Source of the DNA: Sulfurimonas sp.
GTDB taxonomy: Bacteria > Campylobacterota > Campylobacteria > Campylobacterales > Sulfurimonadaceae
Assembly: GCA_027013185.1 (NCBI GenBank)
Contig: JALUXS010000098.1
Location: 1-37,454, forward strand
Reading direction: 5' to 3'
Length of the DNA: 37,454 nt
Each line of letters starts with the position of its first letter. Position 1 is the first letter of the stretch. The notes below the pieces were generated by a model. The model worked only from the letters and a program-made list of their open reading frames with translations. It had not been told where the DNA came from and did not search any database. Shown in pieces: positions 10,245-18,800 of the stretch. The translations under genes were made by a program, and so were the position numbers.

Positions 10245-12069
10245 AATAAACGTAAAAGAAAAAAATATTCAAGAATTAGAAACTCTTAGTGATGATATAC
10301 GAAAAAGAATTTTAGAAGTCGTGAGTAAGAACGGCGGACATTTGAGCTCAACACTAGGAGCGACTGAAATAATTGTTGCCATGCATAAGGTATTTGATTC
10401 TCAAAAAGATCCTTTTATTTTTGATGTTTCTCATCAAGCGTATGCACATAAATTGATTACCGGACGATGGGAAGCATTTGATACACTCAGACAATTTAAC
10501 GGGTTATGTGGATACACAAAACCCAGTGAAAGTTCTGATGATTATTTTGTAGCAGGACATAGTTCAACTTCTATTTCTTTGGGTGTGGGTGCTGCTAAAG
10601 CAATTGCACTTAAAGGAGAGGAGGGGAGTAGAATTCCTGTGGCTCTTATAGGTGATGGCTCTATGACAGCCGGTATGGTATACGAAGCTTTAAATGAGCT
10701 AGGGGACAGAAAATACCCAATGGTGATTATTTTAAATGATAATGAGATGAGTATAGCAAAACCTATTGGTGCTTTAAGTAGGATATTGAGTTCTGCTATG
10801 GCTTCTCCTTTTTATCAAAGATTTAAAAAAAATACAGAAAATTTTGTAGATAATTTTGGTGAGGGTGCCCGTTATATTGCAAAACGGATGGAAGAATCAT
10901 TAAAACTTGTAACACCTGGAATGCTTTTTGAAGAGATGGGTATTAATTATATTGGACCGGTTGATGGACATAATCTTGTGCAGCTCGTCGATATTATGCA
11001 GACGGCTAAAAATTTACATAAGCCTGTTATTATTCATGTTCAAACTGTAAAAGGTAAGGGATATGAAATTGCAGAAGGAAAAGAAGAAAAATGGCATGGT
11101 GTTGGCCCATTTGATCTTGCTAACGGTCATGCTTCAAAAAAATCAGTTACAAAAAGTGCTACGAAAATATATACAGAAGCATTGCTTCATTTATGTGAAA
11201 AAAACGATAAAATTGTAGGTGTTACGGCAGCTATGCCGAGCGGTACAGGACTGAATGAACTTATAGAGAAATACCCAACACGTTTTTGGGATGTTGCAAT
11301 TGCCGAACAGCATGCTGTTACTTCCATGGCAGCACTTGCAAAAGAGGGTTTTAAGCCATTTTGTACAATTTACTCAACATTTTTACAGCGTGCGTATGAT
11401 CAGGTGATTCATGACACATGTTTAATGGATTTACCTGTAGTATTTGCACTTGATCGTGCAGGTATAGTCGGTGAAGATGGTGAAACACATCAGGGTGCTT
11501 TTGATGTGAGTTTTTTAAGAGCTATTCCTAATATGACACTTTTTGCACCAAGAGATGAAAAAAGTTTTCATCAAGCGATGGCTTTTGCGGCACAGTATGA
11601 GCATCCGTGTTCCCTGCGTTATCCGAGAGGCTCTTTTATTGCAACAAATTTTCCTGAATCCGGACCTTTCGAACTGGCAAAGTCACAGCTTCTTCAGACA
11701 GGTGAAAATGATATTTTACTTATTGGATATGGTAATGGTGTGGGTCGTGCATACGAAACATCTAAACTACTTGATAAAAAAGTCACAATTTTAGATTTGC
11801 GTTTTGTAAAACCGCTCGATGAAGAAATGCTGAGAGAGTTATCAAAGAAATATACAAAATGGTTTGTATTTTCTGATAGTGCAAAGTGTGGCGGTGTCGG
11901 TTCTGCAATTTTGGAATTTTTAGCAAAAGAAAATATCTTAGGTATTTCACTCCATTCATTTGAATATGATGATAAATTTATAACACATGGAAATACAAAG
12001 GTTGTAGAAGAATCTCTACATCTTTTACCTGAACAATTAGCACAAAAAATTAAAGAGTTTAATCCTTAG
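10237..12069 (+). CDS. dxs: 1-deoxy-D-xylulose-5-phosphate synthase
   Basis: GHLSSTLGATEI, GDGSMTAGMVYEALN, GPVDGHN, AEQHAVTSMAALA, DRAGIVGEDGETHQGAFD. GTG start overlaps fliH by 8 nt. Confidence 0.97.
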   Translation: MSRINVKEKNIQELETLSDDIRKRILEVVSKNGGHLSSTLGATEIIVAMHKVFDSQKDPFIFDVSHQAYAHKLITGRWEAFDTLRQFNGLCGYTKPSESSDDYFVAGHSSTSISLGVGAAKAIALKGEEGSRIPVALIGDGSMTAGMVYEALNELGDRKYPMVIILNDNEMSIAKPIGALSRILSSAMASPFYQRFKKNTENFVDNFGEGARYIAKRMEESLKLVTPGMLFEEMGINYIGPVDGHNLVQLVDIMQTAKNLHKPVIIHVQTVKGKGYEIAEGKEEKWHGVGPFDLANGHASKKSVTKSATKIYTEALLHLCEKNDKIVGVTAAMPSGTGLNELIEKYPTRFWDVAIAEQHAVTSMAALAKEGFKPFCTIYSTFLQRAYDQVIHDTCLMDLPVVFALDRAGIVGEDGETHQGAFDVSFLRAIPNMTLFAPRDEKSFHQAMAFAAQYEHPCSLRYPRGSFIATNFPESGPFELAKSQLLQTGENDILLIGYGNGVGRAYETSKLLDKKVTILDLRFVKPLDEEMLRELSKKYTKWFVFSDSAKCGGVGSAILEFLAKENILGISLHSFEYDDKFITHGNTKVVEESLHLLPEQLAQKIKEFNP

Positions 12070-12086
12070 TAATAGAGTATGTTTAC

Positions 12087-12113
12087 TTGACATTATGAAG
12101 CTTCTTTTATAAT
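12087..12113 (+). promoter_or_regulatory. candidate promoter (TTGACA-15 nt-TATAAT) with GAAGCTTC palindrome in the spacer
   Basis: TTGACA 12087-12092 and TATAAT 12108-12113, with the 8-bp palindrome GAAGCTTC (12097-12104) between them; upstream of the DUF4395-like gene. Confidence 0.5.
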
Positions 12114-12142
12114 ATTACGATAATTTATATAAGGGAGCCAAT

Positions 12143-12577
12143 ATGAGTCAACACTCTTGTCCTGTATCATTCATTAAAGTAGATGCGAATATTATAAGAA
12201 TAAATGCATTTTATATTGCTGTGCTGTTTAGTTTATATCTGCTAACATTAAATAAGTTTATTATTCTATTTTTAATAAGTGATTTCGTAATTAGACTTTT
12301 TATCAATAAAAATTACAGTCCTCTTTTTACCCTTTCAACAATTACGAAAACATTTCTACATGTAAAAACAAAATTAGAGGATATTGCACCGAAAACTTTG
12401 GCAACATATTTTGGATTTATGTTCTTAAATTTAATATTTTTATTACAACTTTTTCATTTAAACACATTTTTTTATGTAATAAGTTCAATATTGCTTCTAT
12501 GTCTTTTTTTAGAAATTTTCTTTGATTATTGTTTAGGTTGTAAAATGTATTATCTTTATAAACGTTTTATCGTTTAA
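12143..12577 (+). CDS. DUF4395-like membrane protein
   Basis: 144 aa with several hydrophobic helices, N-terminal SQHSCPVSFIKVDANIIRINA and C-terminal FDYCLGCKMYYL; pattern resembles DUF4395. RBS AAGGGAG upstream. Confidence 0.6.
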   Translation: MSQHSCPVSFIKVDANIIRINAFYIAVLFSLYLLTLNKFIILFLISDFVIRLFINKNYSPLFTLSTITKTFLHVKTKLEDIAPKTLATYFGFMFLNLIFLLQLFHLNTFFYVISSILLLCLFLEIFFDYCLGCKMYYLYKRFIV

Positions 12578-12636
12578 TACCTATTTAATAAGTTGCTTTG
12601 ATAAAATTTCATATAATGATTAATACGTTTATAAAG
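12554..12636. repeat. perfect 12-bp inverted repeat flanking the DUF4395/ovoA junction
   Basis: CTTTATAAACGT at 12554-12565 and its reverse complement ACGTTTATAAAG at 12625-12636; the right arm runs into the ovoA RBS (AAAGGTGG). Confidence 0.7.
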
Positions 12637-12643
12637 GTGGAAA

Positions 12644-14740
12644 ATGAGCAAACTGAGTATGTATCCGATAACATTAGATGGCACAAATATTGAGGAAAAA
12701 CGTAAAGAAGTGCGAGAGTATTTTCATAATACTTTTGATTTATTTGAAAAAGTATTTGAACTTTTAAAAGATGAGAGTGTTTTTTACAAAAAGAGTGAGC
12801 CGACTCGTCATCCTATGATTTTTTATTTTGGGCATACAGCTACGTTTTTTATTAATAAACTCATTAATATGAAAATTATAGATAAACGGATAAATCCGGA
12901 ATTTGAATCTATATTTGCTGTGGGCGTTGATGAAATGAGTTGGGATGATACAGAAGAATCTCGTTATAAATGGCCTAAAGTTGCACCAGTGAGAGCTTAT
13001 AGAGATGCAGTTCGAAGAGAAGTTGATGATTTAATTATGCATTTAAATTTTACTCTGCCTATAGATGCTGATTCTCCTATGTGGATTATACTTATGGGCA
13101 TAGAACATGAGCGTATTCATATAGAAACATCTCTTGTACTGCATCGTCAAATGCCTATAAAATTCATAAAAGAGGTTCTGGAATTTCATTTATGTACGCA
13201 TTCTACATCTGCACCAAAAAATGAGATGATTGCACTCAAGGGTGACAAAATTACATTAGGCAAAGACAAAAGCAGTAATTTATATGGTTGGGATAATGAA
13301 TATGGTTCTTACAGCGAGATTGTAGAAGATTTTCAGGTTTCTAAATACCTTGTCAGTAATGGTGAATTTATGGAATTTGTTACTGAGGGGTGTTATGAAA
13401 AAGAAGAATTCTGGGATACTGAGGGAAAAGAATTTTTAAACATCTCTCAAGCCAAGCACCCTCATTTTTGGGTAAAAGAAAATGGAAAGTTTAGATACAG
13501 GGCACTGAGTAAAATTATAGACATGCCTCTGGATTGGCCGGTAGATGTTAATACACTTGAGGCAGAGGCTTTTTGCAGATATAAAAGCCAAAAAGAAAAT
13601 TGTAATTATACTTTGCCCAGTGAAGCAGAATATGAGCTTGTATATAAATACTCACATCTCAAAGATATTCCGGCATTACATGAAAGCCGTGCAAATATTA
13701 ATTTTTATCATTATGCATCTTCATGTCCGGTGAATGAATTTAGCTTTCATGGTATATATGATGTGATAGGGAATGTTTGGCAGTGGAGTAGAACACCGAT
13801 ACGGGGATTTGAAGGTTTTGAAGTGCATGAGGCGTATGATGATTTTTCTGTACCTACTTTTGATGATAAACATGCTCTTATATTGGGCTCTTCTTGGGCA
13901 AGTAGTGGCAACCTCATGATGCATCATTCTCGTTATGCTTTTCGAAGACACTTTTTTCAACATGCAGGATTTCGTTATGTCATTAGTTCAAATATAAAAG
14001 AAAGAGATACTGATATTTATGAAAGTGATGCTTTAGTATCTCAATATTGTGAATTTCAGTATGGTGATACACACTTCGGTGTTGAAAATTTTGCTATTGC
14101 CTGTGCAAAAATTGCTTCTAAGTTTGCAATAAATAAGACAAAGGCACTTGATTTGGGTTGTGCAACAGGAAGGGCAAGTTTTGAACTTGCAAAAACTTTT
14201 GAGAGTGTTGAAGGCATAGATTTTTCAGTGCGTTTTGTTGGAGTGGGTTCAAAATTAAAAGATGAAGCTTATGTGGCATATATCTCAAAAGAAGAGGGTG
14301 ACTTAAGTGTAAACAAGAAAGTAACCCTGCAAGATTTGGGTTATGAAGAGGTCTCTCAAAAAGTATCGTTTTGGCAGGGAGATGCATGTAATCTTAAGCC
14401 GAATTTTTGTGGATATGATTTGATAATGGCAACAAATCTTATTGATAGACTTTATAATCCAAAACTTTTTTTGGAGACTATAGATACAAGGTTAAACGAT
14501 GAAGGAATTTTAATGTTGACTTCTCCTTATACCTGGCAGGAAGAATCTACAAAAAAAGAGTTTTGGCTTGGTGGATATAAAGAGAATGGAAAAGAAATTA
14601 GAACAATTGAAGCTCTCAAAAATATTTTACATGTAAAGTTTGAATTAATACATTTGCAAGATGTAGAATTTGTTATTAAAGAGACGGCAAGAAAATATCA
14701 ACATACTATTTCGCAGGTGAGTGTATGGAAAAAACGTTAA
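12644..14740 (+). CDS. ovoA: 5-histidylcysteine sulfoxide synthase/4-mercaptohistidine N-methyltransferase (ovothiol biosynthesis OvoA)
   Basis: DinB-like domain with HX3HXE iron motif (GIEHERIHIETS), formylglycine-generating-enzyme-like domain (GNVWQWSRTPIRGFEGF, GSSWASSGNLMMHHSRYAFRRHFFQHAGFRYV), and C-terminal SAM methyltransferase (ALDLGCATGRASFELAKTFESVEGIDFS). Confidence 0.93.
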   Translation: MSKLSMYPITLDGTNIEEKRKEVREYFHNTFDLFEKVFELLKDESVFYKKSEPTRHPMIFYFGHTATFFINKLINMKIIDKRINPEFESIFAVGVDEMSWDDTEESRYKWPKVAPVRAYRDAVRREVDDLIMHLNFTLPIDADSPMWIILMGIEHERIHIETSLVLHRQMPIKFIKEVLEFHLCTHSTSAPKNEMIALKGDKITLGKDKSSNLYGWDNEYGSYSEIVEDFQVSKYLVSNGEFMEFVTEGCYEKEEFWDTEGKEFLNISQAKHPHFWVKENGKFRYRALSKIIDMPLDWPVDVNTLEAEAFCRYKSQKENCNYTLPSEAEYELVYKYSHLKDIPALHESRANINFYHYASSCPVNEFSFHGIYDVIGNVWQWSRTPIRGFEGFEVHEAYDDFSVPTFDDKHALILGSSWASSGNLMMHHSRYAFRRHFFQHAGFRYVISSNIKERDTDIYESDALVSQYCEFQYGDTHFGVENFAIACAKIASKFAINKTKALDLGCATGRASFELAKTFESVEGIDFSVRFVGVGSKLKDEAYVAYISKEEGDLSVNKKVTLQDLGYEEVSQKVSFWQGDACNLKPNFCGYDLIMATNLIDRLYNPKLFLETIDTRLNDEGILMLTSPYTWQEESTKKEFWLGGYKENGKEIRTIEALKNILHVKFELIHLQDVEFVIKETARKYQHTISQVSVWKKR

Positions 14741-15921
14741 CGTACAGTTTTGCATCAGCAAGTGAGCGTGAGGGAACAAATGCGGAAAAATATGTTCTAA
14801 GAAAAGAACTTTTTGGTACAGATGATGTCTTGCCAGCTTGGGTCGCTGATATGGATATAGATACACCGCAATGTGTTCTTAATGCAGTAAAAAAACGCCT
14901 GCAACATCCTGTGATTGGCTATGAAGAAGTACCTTCTTCTGCATTTATGGCACAAATTGAGTGGATGCAAAAAGAGCATGGGGTTACTTTTTGTTTGGAT
15001 GATATGCTCTATTCTCATTCGGTTGTGGCTTCTATGCACACAGCTATTGAAGCTTTTACAGAGGAGGGTGAAGGGGTAATTGTTCAAACTCCGGTGTACC
15101 CTCCTTTTTTTCATAGTGTCTTAAAACTGAAAAGAAAACTGGTAAAAAATCCCTTACATGTTGATGAGCATGGAGTATATACATTTGATATAGAAGATTT
15201 GAAAGCAAAAATAGATAAAAATACAAAACTTTTGTTGCTCTGCTCCCCGCATAATCCGGTTGGAAGAGTATGGAGGAGAGAAGAGTTAGATGAAATTTTA
15301 GAAATTTGCTTAAAGCATAATATTGTGATATTTGCAGATGAAATACATTCTGATTTAGTATATAAACCTAACAAGCATATACCTTTTGCCTCCCTCAATG
15401 AAAAAGCAAAGAATATAACAATAACTGCAATTGGTGTGGGTAAAACTTTTAATATGGCAGGATTTGCTATAAGCAGTGTGGCTATACAAAATAAAGAGCT
15501 CAAAGAAAAATTTACAAGAGCTTATGAACGTGTACATTTTGCACAAGGATCTTCTCTTTCTCATATTGCTTTTGAAACAGCATACAAAGAGGGCAAAGAG
15601 TGGTTAAAAGCATTAAAAGTACATTTATATAACAATTATTTAATGCTTAAAGTTGCAGCAGAAAAATATCCGCAGTTTATAAGCGTGACACCTATAGAAG
15701 CGACATATTTGGCATGGATTGATTGCAGAGGGATGCAATTAAAAGATAAAGAGTTGCGTCACTTTTTTATTAATGAAGCAAAGCTGGGATTAAATCCCGG
15801 TATAAGTTTTGGCAGAGAGGGCAGTGGTTTTATGCGCTTGAATTTTGCAGTTAGCTCTGCTAAAATGACAGAAGTGGTTAAACGACTTGAAAATGCTTTA
15901 CAAAGGAAAGAAATTGGCTGA
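14725..15921 (+). CDS. ovoB: PLP-dependent C-S lyase, PatB/MalY-like, probable OvoB
   Basis: LPAWVADMDIDTP, CSPHNPVGRVW, FADEIHSDLVY, GVGKTFNMAGFAISS are PatB/MalY-type aminotransferase I/II motifs; overlaps ovoA by 16 nt. OvoB role inferred from linkage. Confidence 0.8.
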   Translation: MEKTLTYSFASASEREGTNAEKYVLRKELFGTDDVLPAWVADMDIDTPQCVLNAVKKRLQHPVIGYEEVPSSAFMAQIEWMQKEHGVTFCLDDMLYSHSVVASMHTAIEAFTEEGEGVIVQTPVYPPFFHSVLKLKRKLVKNPLHVDEHGVYTFDIEDLKAKIDKNTKLLLLCSPHNPVGRVWRREELDEILEICLKHNIVIFADEIHSDLVYKPNKHIPFASLNEKAKNITITAIGVGKTFNMAGFAISSVAIQNKELKEKFTRAYERVHFAQGSSLSHIAFETAYKEGKEWLKALKVHLYNNYLMLKVAAEKYPQFISVTPIEATYLAWIDCRGMQLKDKELRHFFINEAKLGLNPGISFGREGSGFMRLNFAVSSAKMTEVVKRLENALQRKEIG

Positions 15922-16135
15922 CATAAACTGGAATGAATACAAAGAGTATAAAAAATATACAAGTAAAAACGATAATTTTGTAATATTACTTGATTTTATA
16001 AAAAGTTATTACAATATGAACAATACTTTTGATGTTTTTGATATGTTACATGAAGATGAAACAGCACAAATGATGCTTGAAAAACGGAATATTACTGATG
16101 CTGAAAAATTAGAAAGTTATATAAATAAATTATAA
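15914..16135 (+). CDS. small hypothetical protein in the ovothiol cluster
   Basis: 73-aa ORF. TTG start at 15914 preferred because AAGGAAAG precedes it; the track start at 15887 lies deeper in ovoB. Stop overlaps the next ATG (TAATG). Confidence 0.6.
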   Translation: MADINWNEYKEYKKYTSKNDNFVILLDFIKSYYNMNNTFDVFDMLHEDETAQMMLEKRNITDAEKLESYINKL

Positions 16136-16554
16136 TGGATTCTAATTTAGAAAAAATTTCTCTTTTTATTTCTAAGCATCATGTAATGAGTATGGCGACT
16201 ACAAATAACGCGGAATTAAGTGTCTGCAGCCTTTTTTATGCGTATGATGCAGATAAACTTTGTTTTGTCGTTGCAAGTAGTGATGAGACCTTACATGTAA
16301 AGCATGTTTTACAAAACTCTGCCGTTGCTGGTAATATTTTACTTGAAACGGATGAGGTGGGAAGAATACAAGGGTTGCAATTTAGAGCTGTGATGCAAGA
16401 GGTACATGATGATGCGTTAAAAAAATTATATTTTAAAACTTTTCCTTACGCTTTGGTAATGCTACCTAAATTATGGCAGATAAAAGTTAATTATTTTAAA
16501 CTCACAGATAACAGACTTGGATTTGGCAAAAAAATTATTTACTCCCCTGTTTAG
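16135..16554 (+). CDS. pyridoxamine 5'-phosphate oxidase-like (YhbP-type) split-barrel protein
   Basis: 139 aa: HHVMSMATTNNAELSVCSLFYAYDADKLCFVVASSDETLHVKHVLQNSAVAGNI is the PNPOx-like N-terminal pattern. Confidence 0.7.
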   Translation: MDSNLEKISLFISKHHVMSMATTNNAELSVCSLFYAYDADKLCFVVASSDETLHVKHVLQNSAVAGNILLETDEVGRIQGLQFRAVMQEVHDDALKKLYFKTFPYALVMLPKLWQIKVNYFKLTDNRLGFGKKIIYSPV

Positions 16555-16708
16555 GCTGAAATAAAGAGCATTCAGCTCCGCTACTGTTAAAAACGACCCT
16601 TGAAGGAATTTGTGCTGATTTAAATCCATAGGCTTTGCAGCCATGTGGTTTACCTGCTTCCCATGTGACAAAATAATATGCGCATTTTCTACAATTAATT
16701 CTTTTCAT
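16535..16708 (-). CDS. small four-cysteine protein (57 aa), not in the supplied ORF track
   Basis: Reverse translation: MKRINCRKCAYYFVTWEAGKPHGCKAYGFKSAQIPSRVVFNSSGAECSLFQPKQGSK*. Resembles a conserved small bacterial family with CxxC...GC.AYGFK...SSG.EC.LF; AGAGAG-type RBS upstream. Confidence 0.75.
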   Translation of the reverse strand: MKRINCRKCAYYFVTWEAGKPHGCKAYGFKSAQIPSRVVFNSSGAECSLFQPKQGSK

Positions 16709-16786
16709 AAATCTCTCTTTTTAAGTAGGGAATTCTAGCATATTAGATAAAATATACAAATAAATATTTGCTGAAAAACAAAAAGG

Positions 16787-17491
16787 ATGATGATGATGGA
16801 TAATAAAATTTTGCTAATGCTACAATTGCAAAATCAATTAAATGATGCAACCAATGGTGAAGATTGGCCAAAAGGTATAACAAAAAATGGAAAAAAAATT
16901 AATTGGCAGCGTTGTATTTATATGGAATGTGCAGAGATGGTGGATAGTTTCGGATGGAAGCATTGGAAAAATATAGATATAGAACCTGATTGGCATAATC
17001 ATCAGATAGAAGTGGTCGATGTATGGCATTTTATTATGAGTTTAGCGATTGAAGATTATGTAAAAAATTTAAAAGGTGGTATTGAAGATATTGCTGTTGA
17101 TATTTCTGCATTGGAGACGTTAAGTAAAATACAAATACAAAAAGTAAATTTTGCCTCTCAAGACAAAGTGATTGATAAAGTTGAAAATATTATTAGAATT
17201 GCTGTTTCAAAAGATGAATTTGATTTAGGTGAATTGGTATCAGAGTTTTTTGATTTGGTAAGCATGAGTGGTTTGAACTTAGATACATTATACCGTTTGT
17301 ATGTTGGAAAAAATATCTTAAATCTATTTCGTCAAGATAATGGCTATAAAGATGGTAGCTATATTAAAATATGGAATGGGGATGAAGATAATGTTGTTAT
17401 GAAAAGAATTTGGGAAAATAATGATGATATTACACCTGATTCTTTGTATAAACAATTACAAAAAGCATATTTAGCACTAACAAAGAGTTGA
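16787..17491 (+). CDS. dimeric dUTPase (all-alpha NTP pyrophosphatase superfamily)
   Basis: LLMLQLQNQLNDATNGEDW...NWQRCIYMECAEMVDSFGWKHWK...DWHNHQIEVVDVWHFIMS: ExxE and ExxD metal motifs typical of Campylobacter-type dimeric dUTPase. Confidence 0.85.
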   Translation: MMMMDNKILLMLQLQNQLNDATNGEDWPKGITKNGKKINWQRCIYMECAEMVDSFGWKHWKNIDIEPDWHNHQIEVVDVWHFIMSLAIEDYVKNLKGGIEDIAVDISALETLSKIQIQKVNFASQDKVIDKVENIIRIAVSKDEFDLGELVSEFFDLVSMSGLNLDTLYRLYVGKNILNLFRQDNGYKDGSYIKIWNGDEDNVVMKRIWENNDDITPDSLYKQLQKAYLALTKS

Positions 17492-17494
17492 TTT

Positions 17495-18067
17495 TTGAAA
17501 ACTAGTGTATTGGAAATAAAAAATTTAACTTTTGGCTATAGCAAGCAAAAATTACTTTTTAAAAATTTTTCTATTTCTGTACAGCAGGGTGAATTAAAAG
17601 CCATTGTAGGGGAAAGTGGAGTAGGTAAAAGTACTCTTTTTGAATTAATACTCAAAAACTTAAAACCGCATAGCGGAACTATTAAAGTGTTACGCTCATC
17701 AGAGATTTTCCAAGATCCCTATAGCTCTTTTCATCCAAGCTATAGTTTATTGCAGCAAATTAAAGATGTTGCAGCTATGGATAATTTTGAGGCGATACTC
17801 CATAAAATGAACCTTGAATATGATTTACTATTAAAATTACCGCATGAGCTTTCCGGTGGGCAACTACAGCGTGCCTCAATACTTAGAGCAATACTTATGA
17901 AACCTAAACTACTTTTATTGGATGAACCAACATCTGCTTTAGATAATGTTATTCAACTTGAAGTAATGAAAATGCTTATAAAAAATTTGGATTCTATGGG
18001 AATGCTCCTTATCACACACGATATGGATCTAGCATCTTGGTGTGCAGATGAAGTAATATCGCTTTAA
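17495..18067 (+). CDS. ABC transporter ATP-binding protein (peptide/nickel-type), no permease nearby
   Basis: Walker A GESGVGKST, Q-loop FQDPYSSF, signature LSGGQLQRASILRA, Walker B LLLLDEPTSALD, H-loop ITHD; 190 aa. Confidence 0.9.
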   Translation: MKTSVLEIKNLTFGYSKQKLLFKNFSISVQQGELKAIVGESGVGKSTLFELILKNLKPHSGTIKVLRSSEIFQDPYSSFHPSYSLLQQIKDVAAMDNFEAILHKMNLEYDLLLKLPHELSGGQLQRASILRAILMKPKLLLLDEPTSALDNVIQLEVMKMLIKNLDSMGMLLITHDMDLASWCADEVISL

Positions 18068-18444
18068 GTATAAAGCTTTTTAAAGAGCATTATTGCTAAA
18101 AGTGTAGCGGTAATTGTTAAGGTTACATTTAAAAAAATATTGATTGAAAAGCTTGTAAATTCTCCATCTTGAAGCATATTTACATTTTCAAGAGAAAAGG
18201 TTGAAAATGTTGTCAATGCTCCTAAAAATCCGGTAATTATAAATGCTTTATATTCAGGCTGTGTAATTTGCGTAAAGTACATTGCCGCAAAACCAATGAT
18301 GAAACTTCCTAAAATATTGACACTGAGTGTTCCAAGAGGAAAAAAAGAACCTGAAAATTTTTGAATACCCGTAGCTATCAAAAATCTTGAAATAGCACCA
18401 AAAAATCCACCAAGTCCGATAAAAAATAAAAGTGTTACATTCAT
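18064..18444 (-). CDS. crcB: fluoride channel CrcB/FluC
   Basis: GLGGFFGAISRF, PLGTLSVNILGSFIIGF, TGFLGALTTFSTFSLE. Confidence 0.95.
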   Translation of the reverse strand: MNVTLLFFIGLGGFFGAISRFLIATGIQKFSGSFFPLGTLSVNILGSFIIGFAAMYFTQITQPEYKAFIITGFLGALTTFSTFSLENVNMLQDGEFTSFSINIFLNVTLTITATLLAIMLFKKLYT

Positions 18445-18800
18445 TTGTTTTCTTGCTCATTAAAGTTTTTATGTTTATATTTTATTACTTCTGTATCTGT
18501 AAGAGTTATAAGCCCATTGTCAATCATAGTATCTATATGTTCTATGAAATCCTGTATCTTGGTCTCATTATCTATGATTTCTATAATCAATGGAAGTTCT
18601 TGGGCAAGAGCCCATGTCTTAAAACTTCTGAGTTGTGCAAAAGCTCCCAGTCCGGCAACTGCTTTTATAACAGTGGCACCAGCAAGTTTTTCACTCTTTG
18701 TCTCTTGTAAAATTTCTTCCCAAAGAGGTTTATCATTATATTTATCCAGAGTATTTATATAAATTCGTAAAATTTTTTTCTTTCCTAAAAATCGTTTCAT
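18441..18800 (-). CDS. DUF190 family protein
   Basis: 119 aa: GKKKILRIYINTLDKYNDKPLWEEIL...GATVIKAVAGLGA...LPLIIEIIDNETKI is the DUF190 pattern; overlaps crcB by 4 nt. Confidence 0.9.
   Translation of the reverse strand: MKRFLGKKKILRIYINTLDKYNDKPLWEEILQETKSEKLAGATVIKAVAGLGAFAQLRSFKTWALAQELPLIIEIIDNETKIQDFIEHIDTMIDNGLITLTDTEVIKYKHKNFNEQENK

Noticed and set aside
18432-18762. Plus-strand ORFs over DUF190/crcB
   Set aside because: DUF190 and CrcB motifs on the minus strand explain the region; the plus-strand translations look random.
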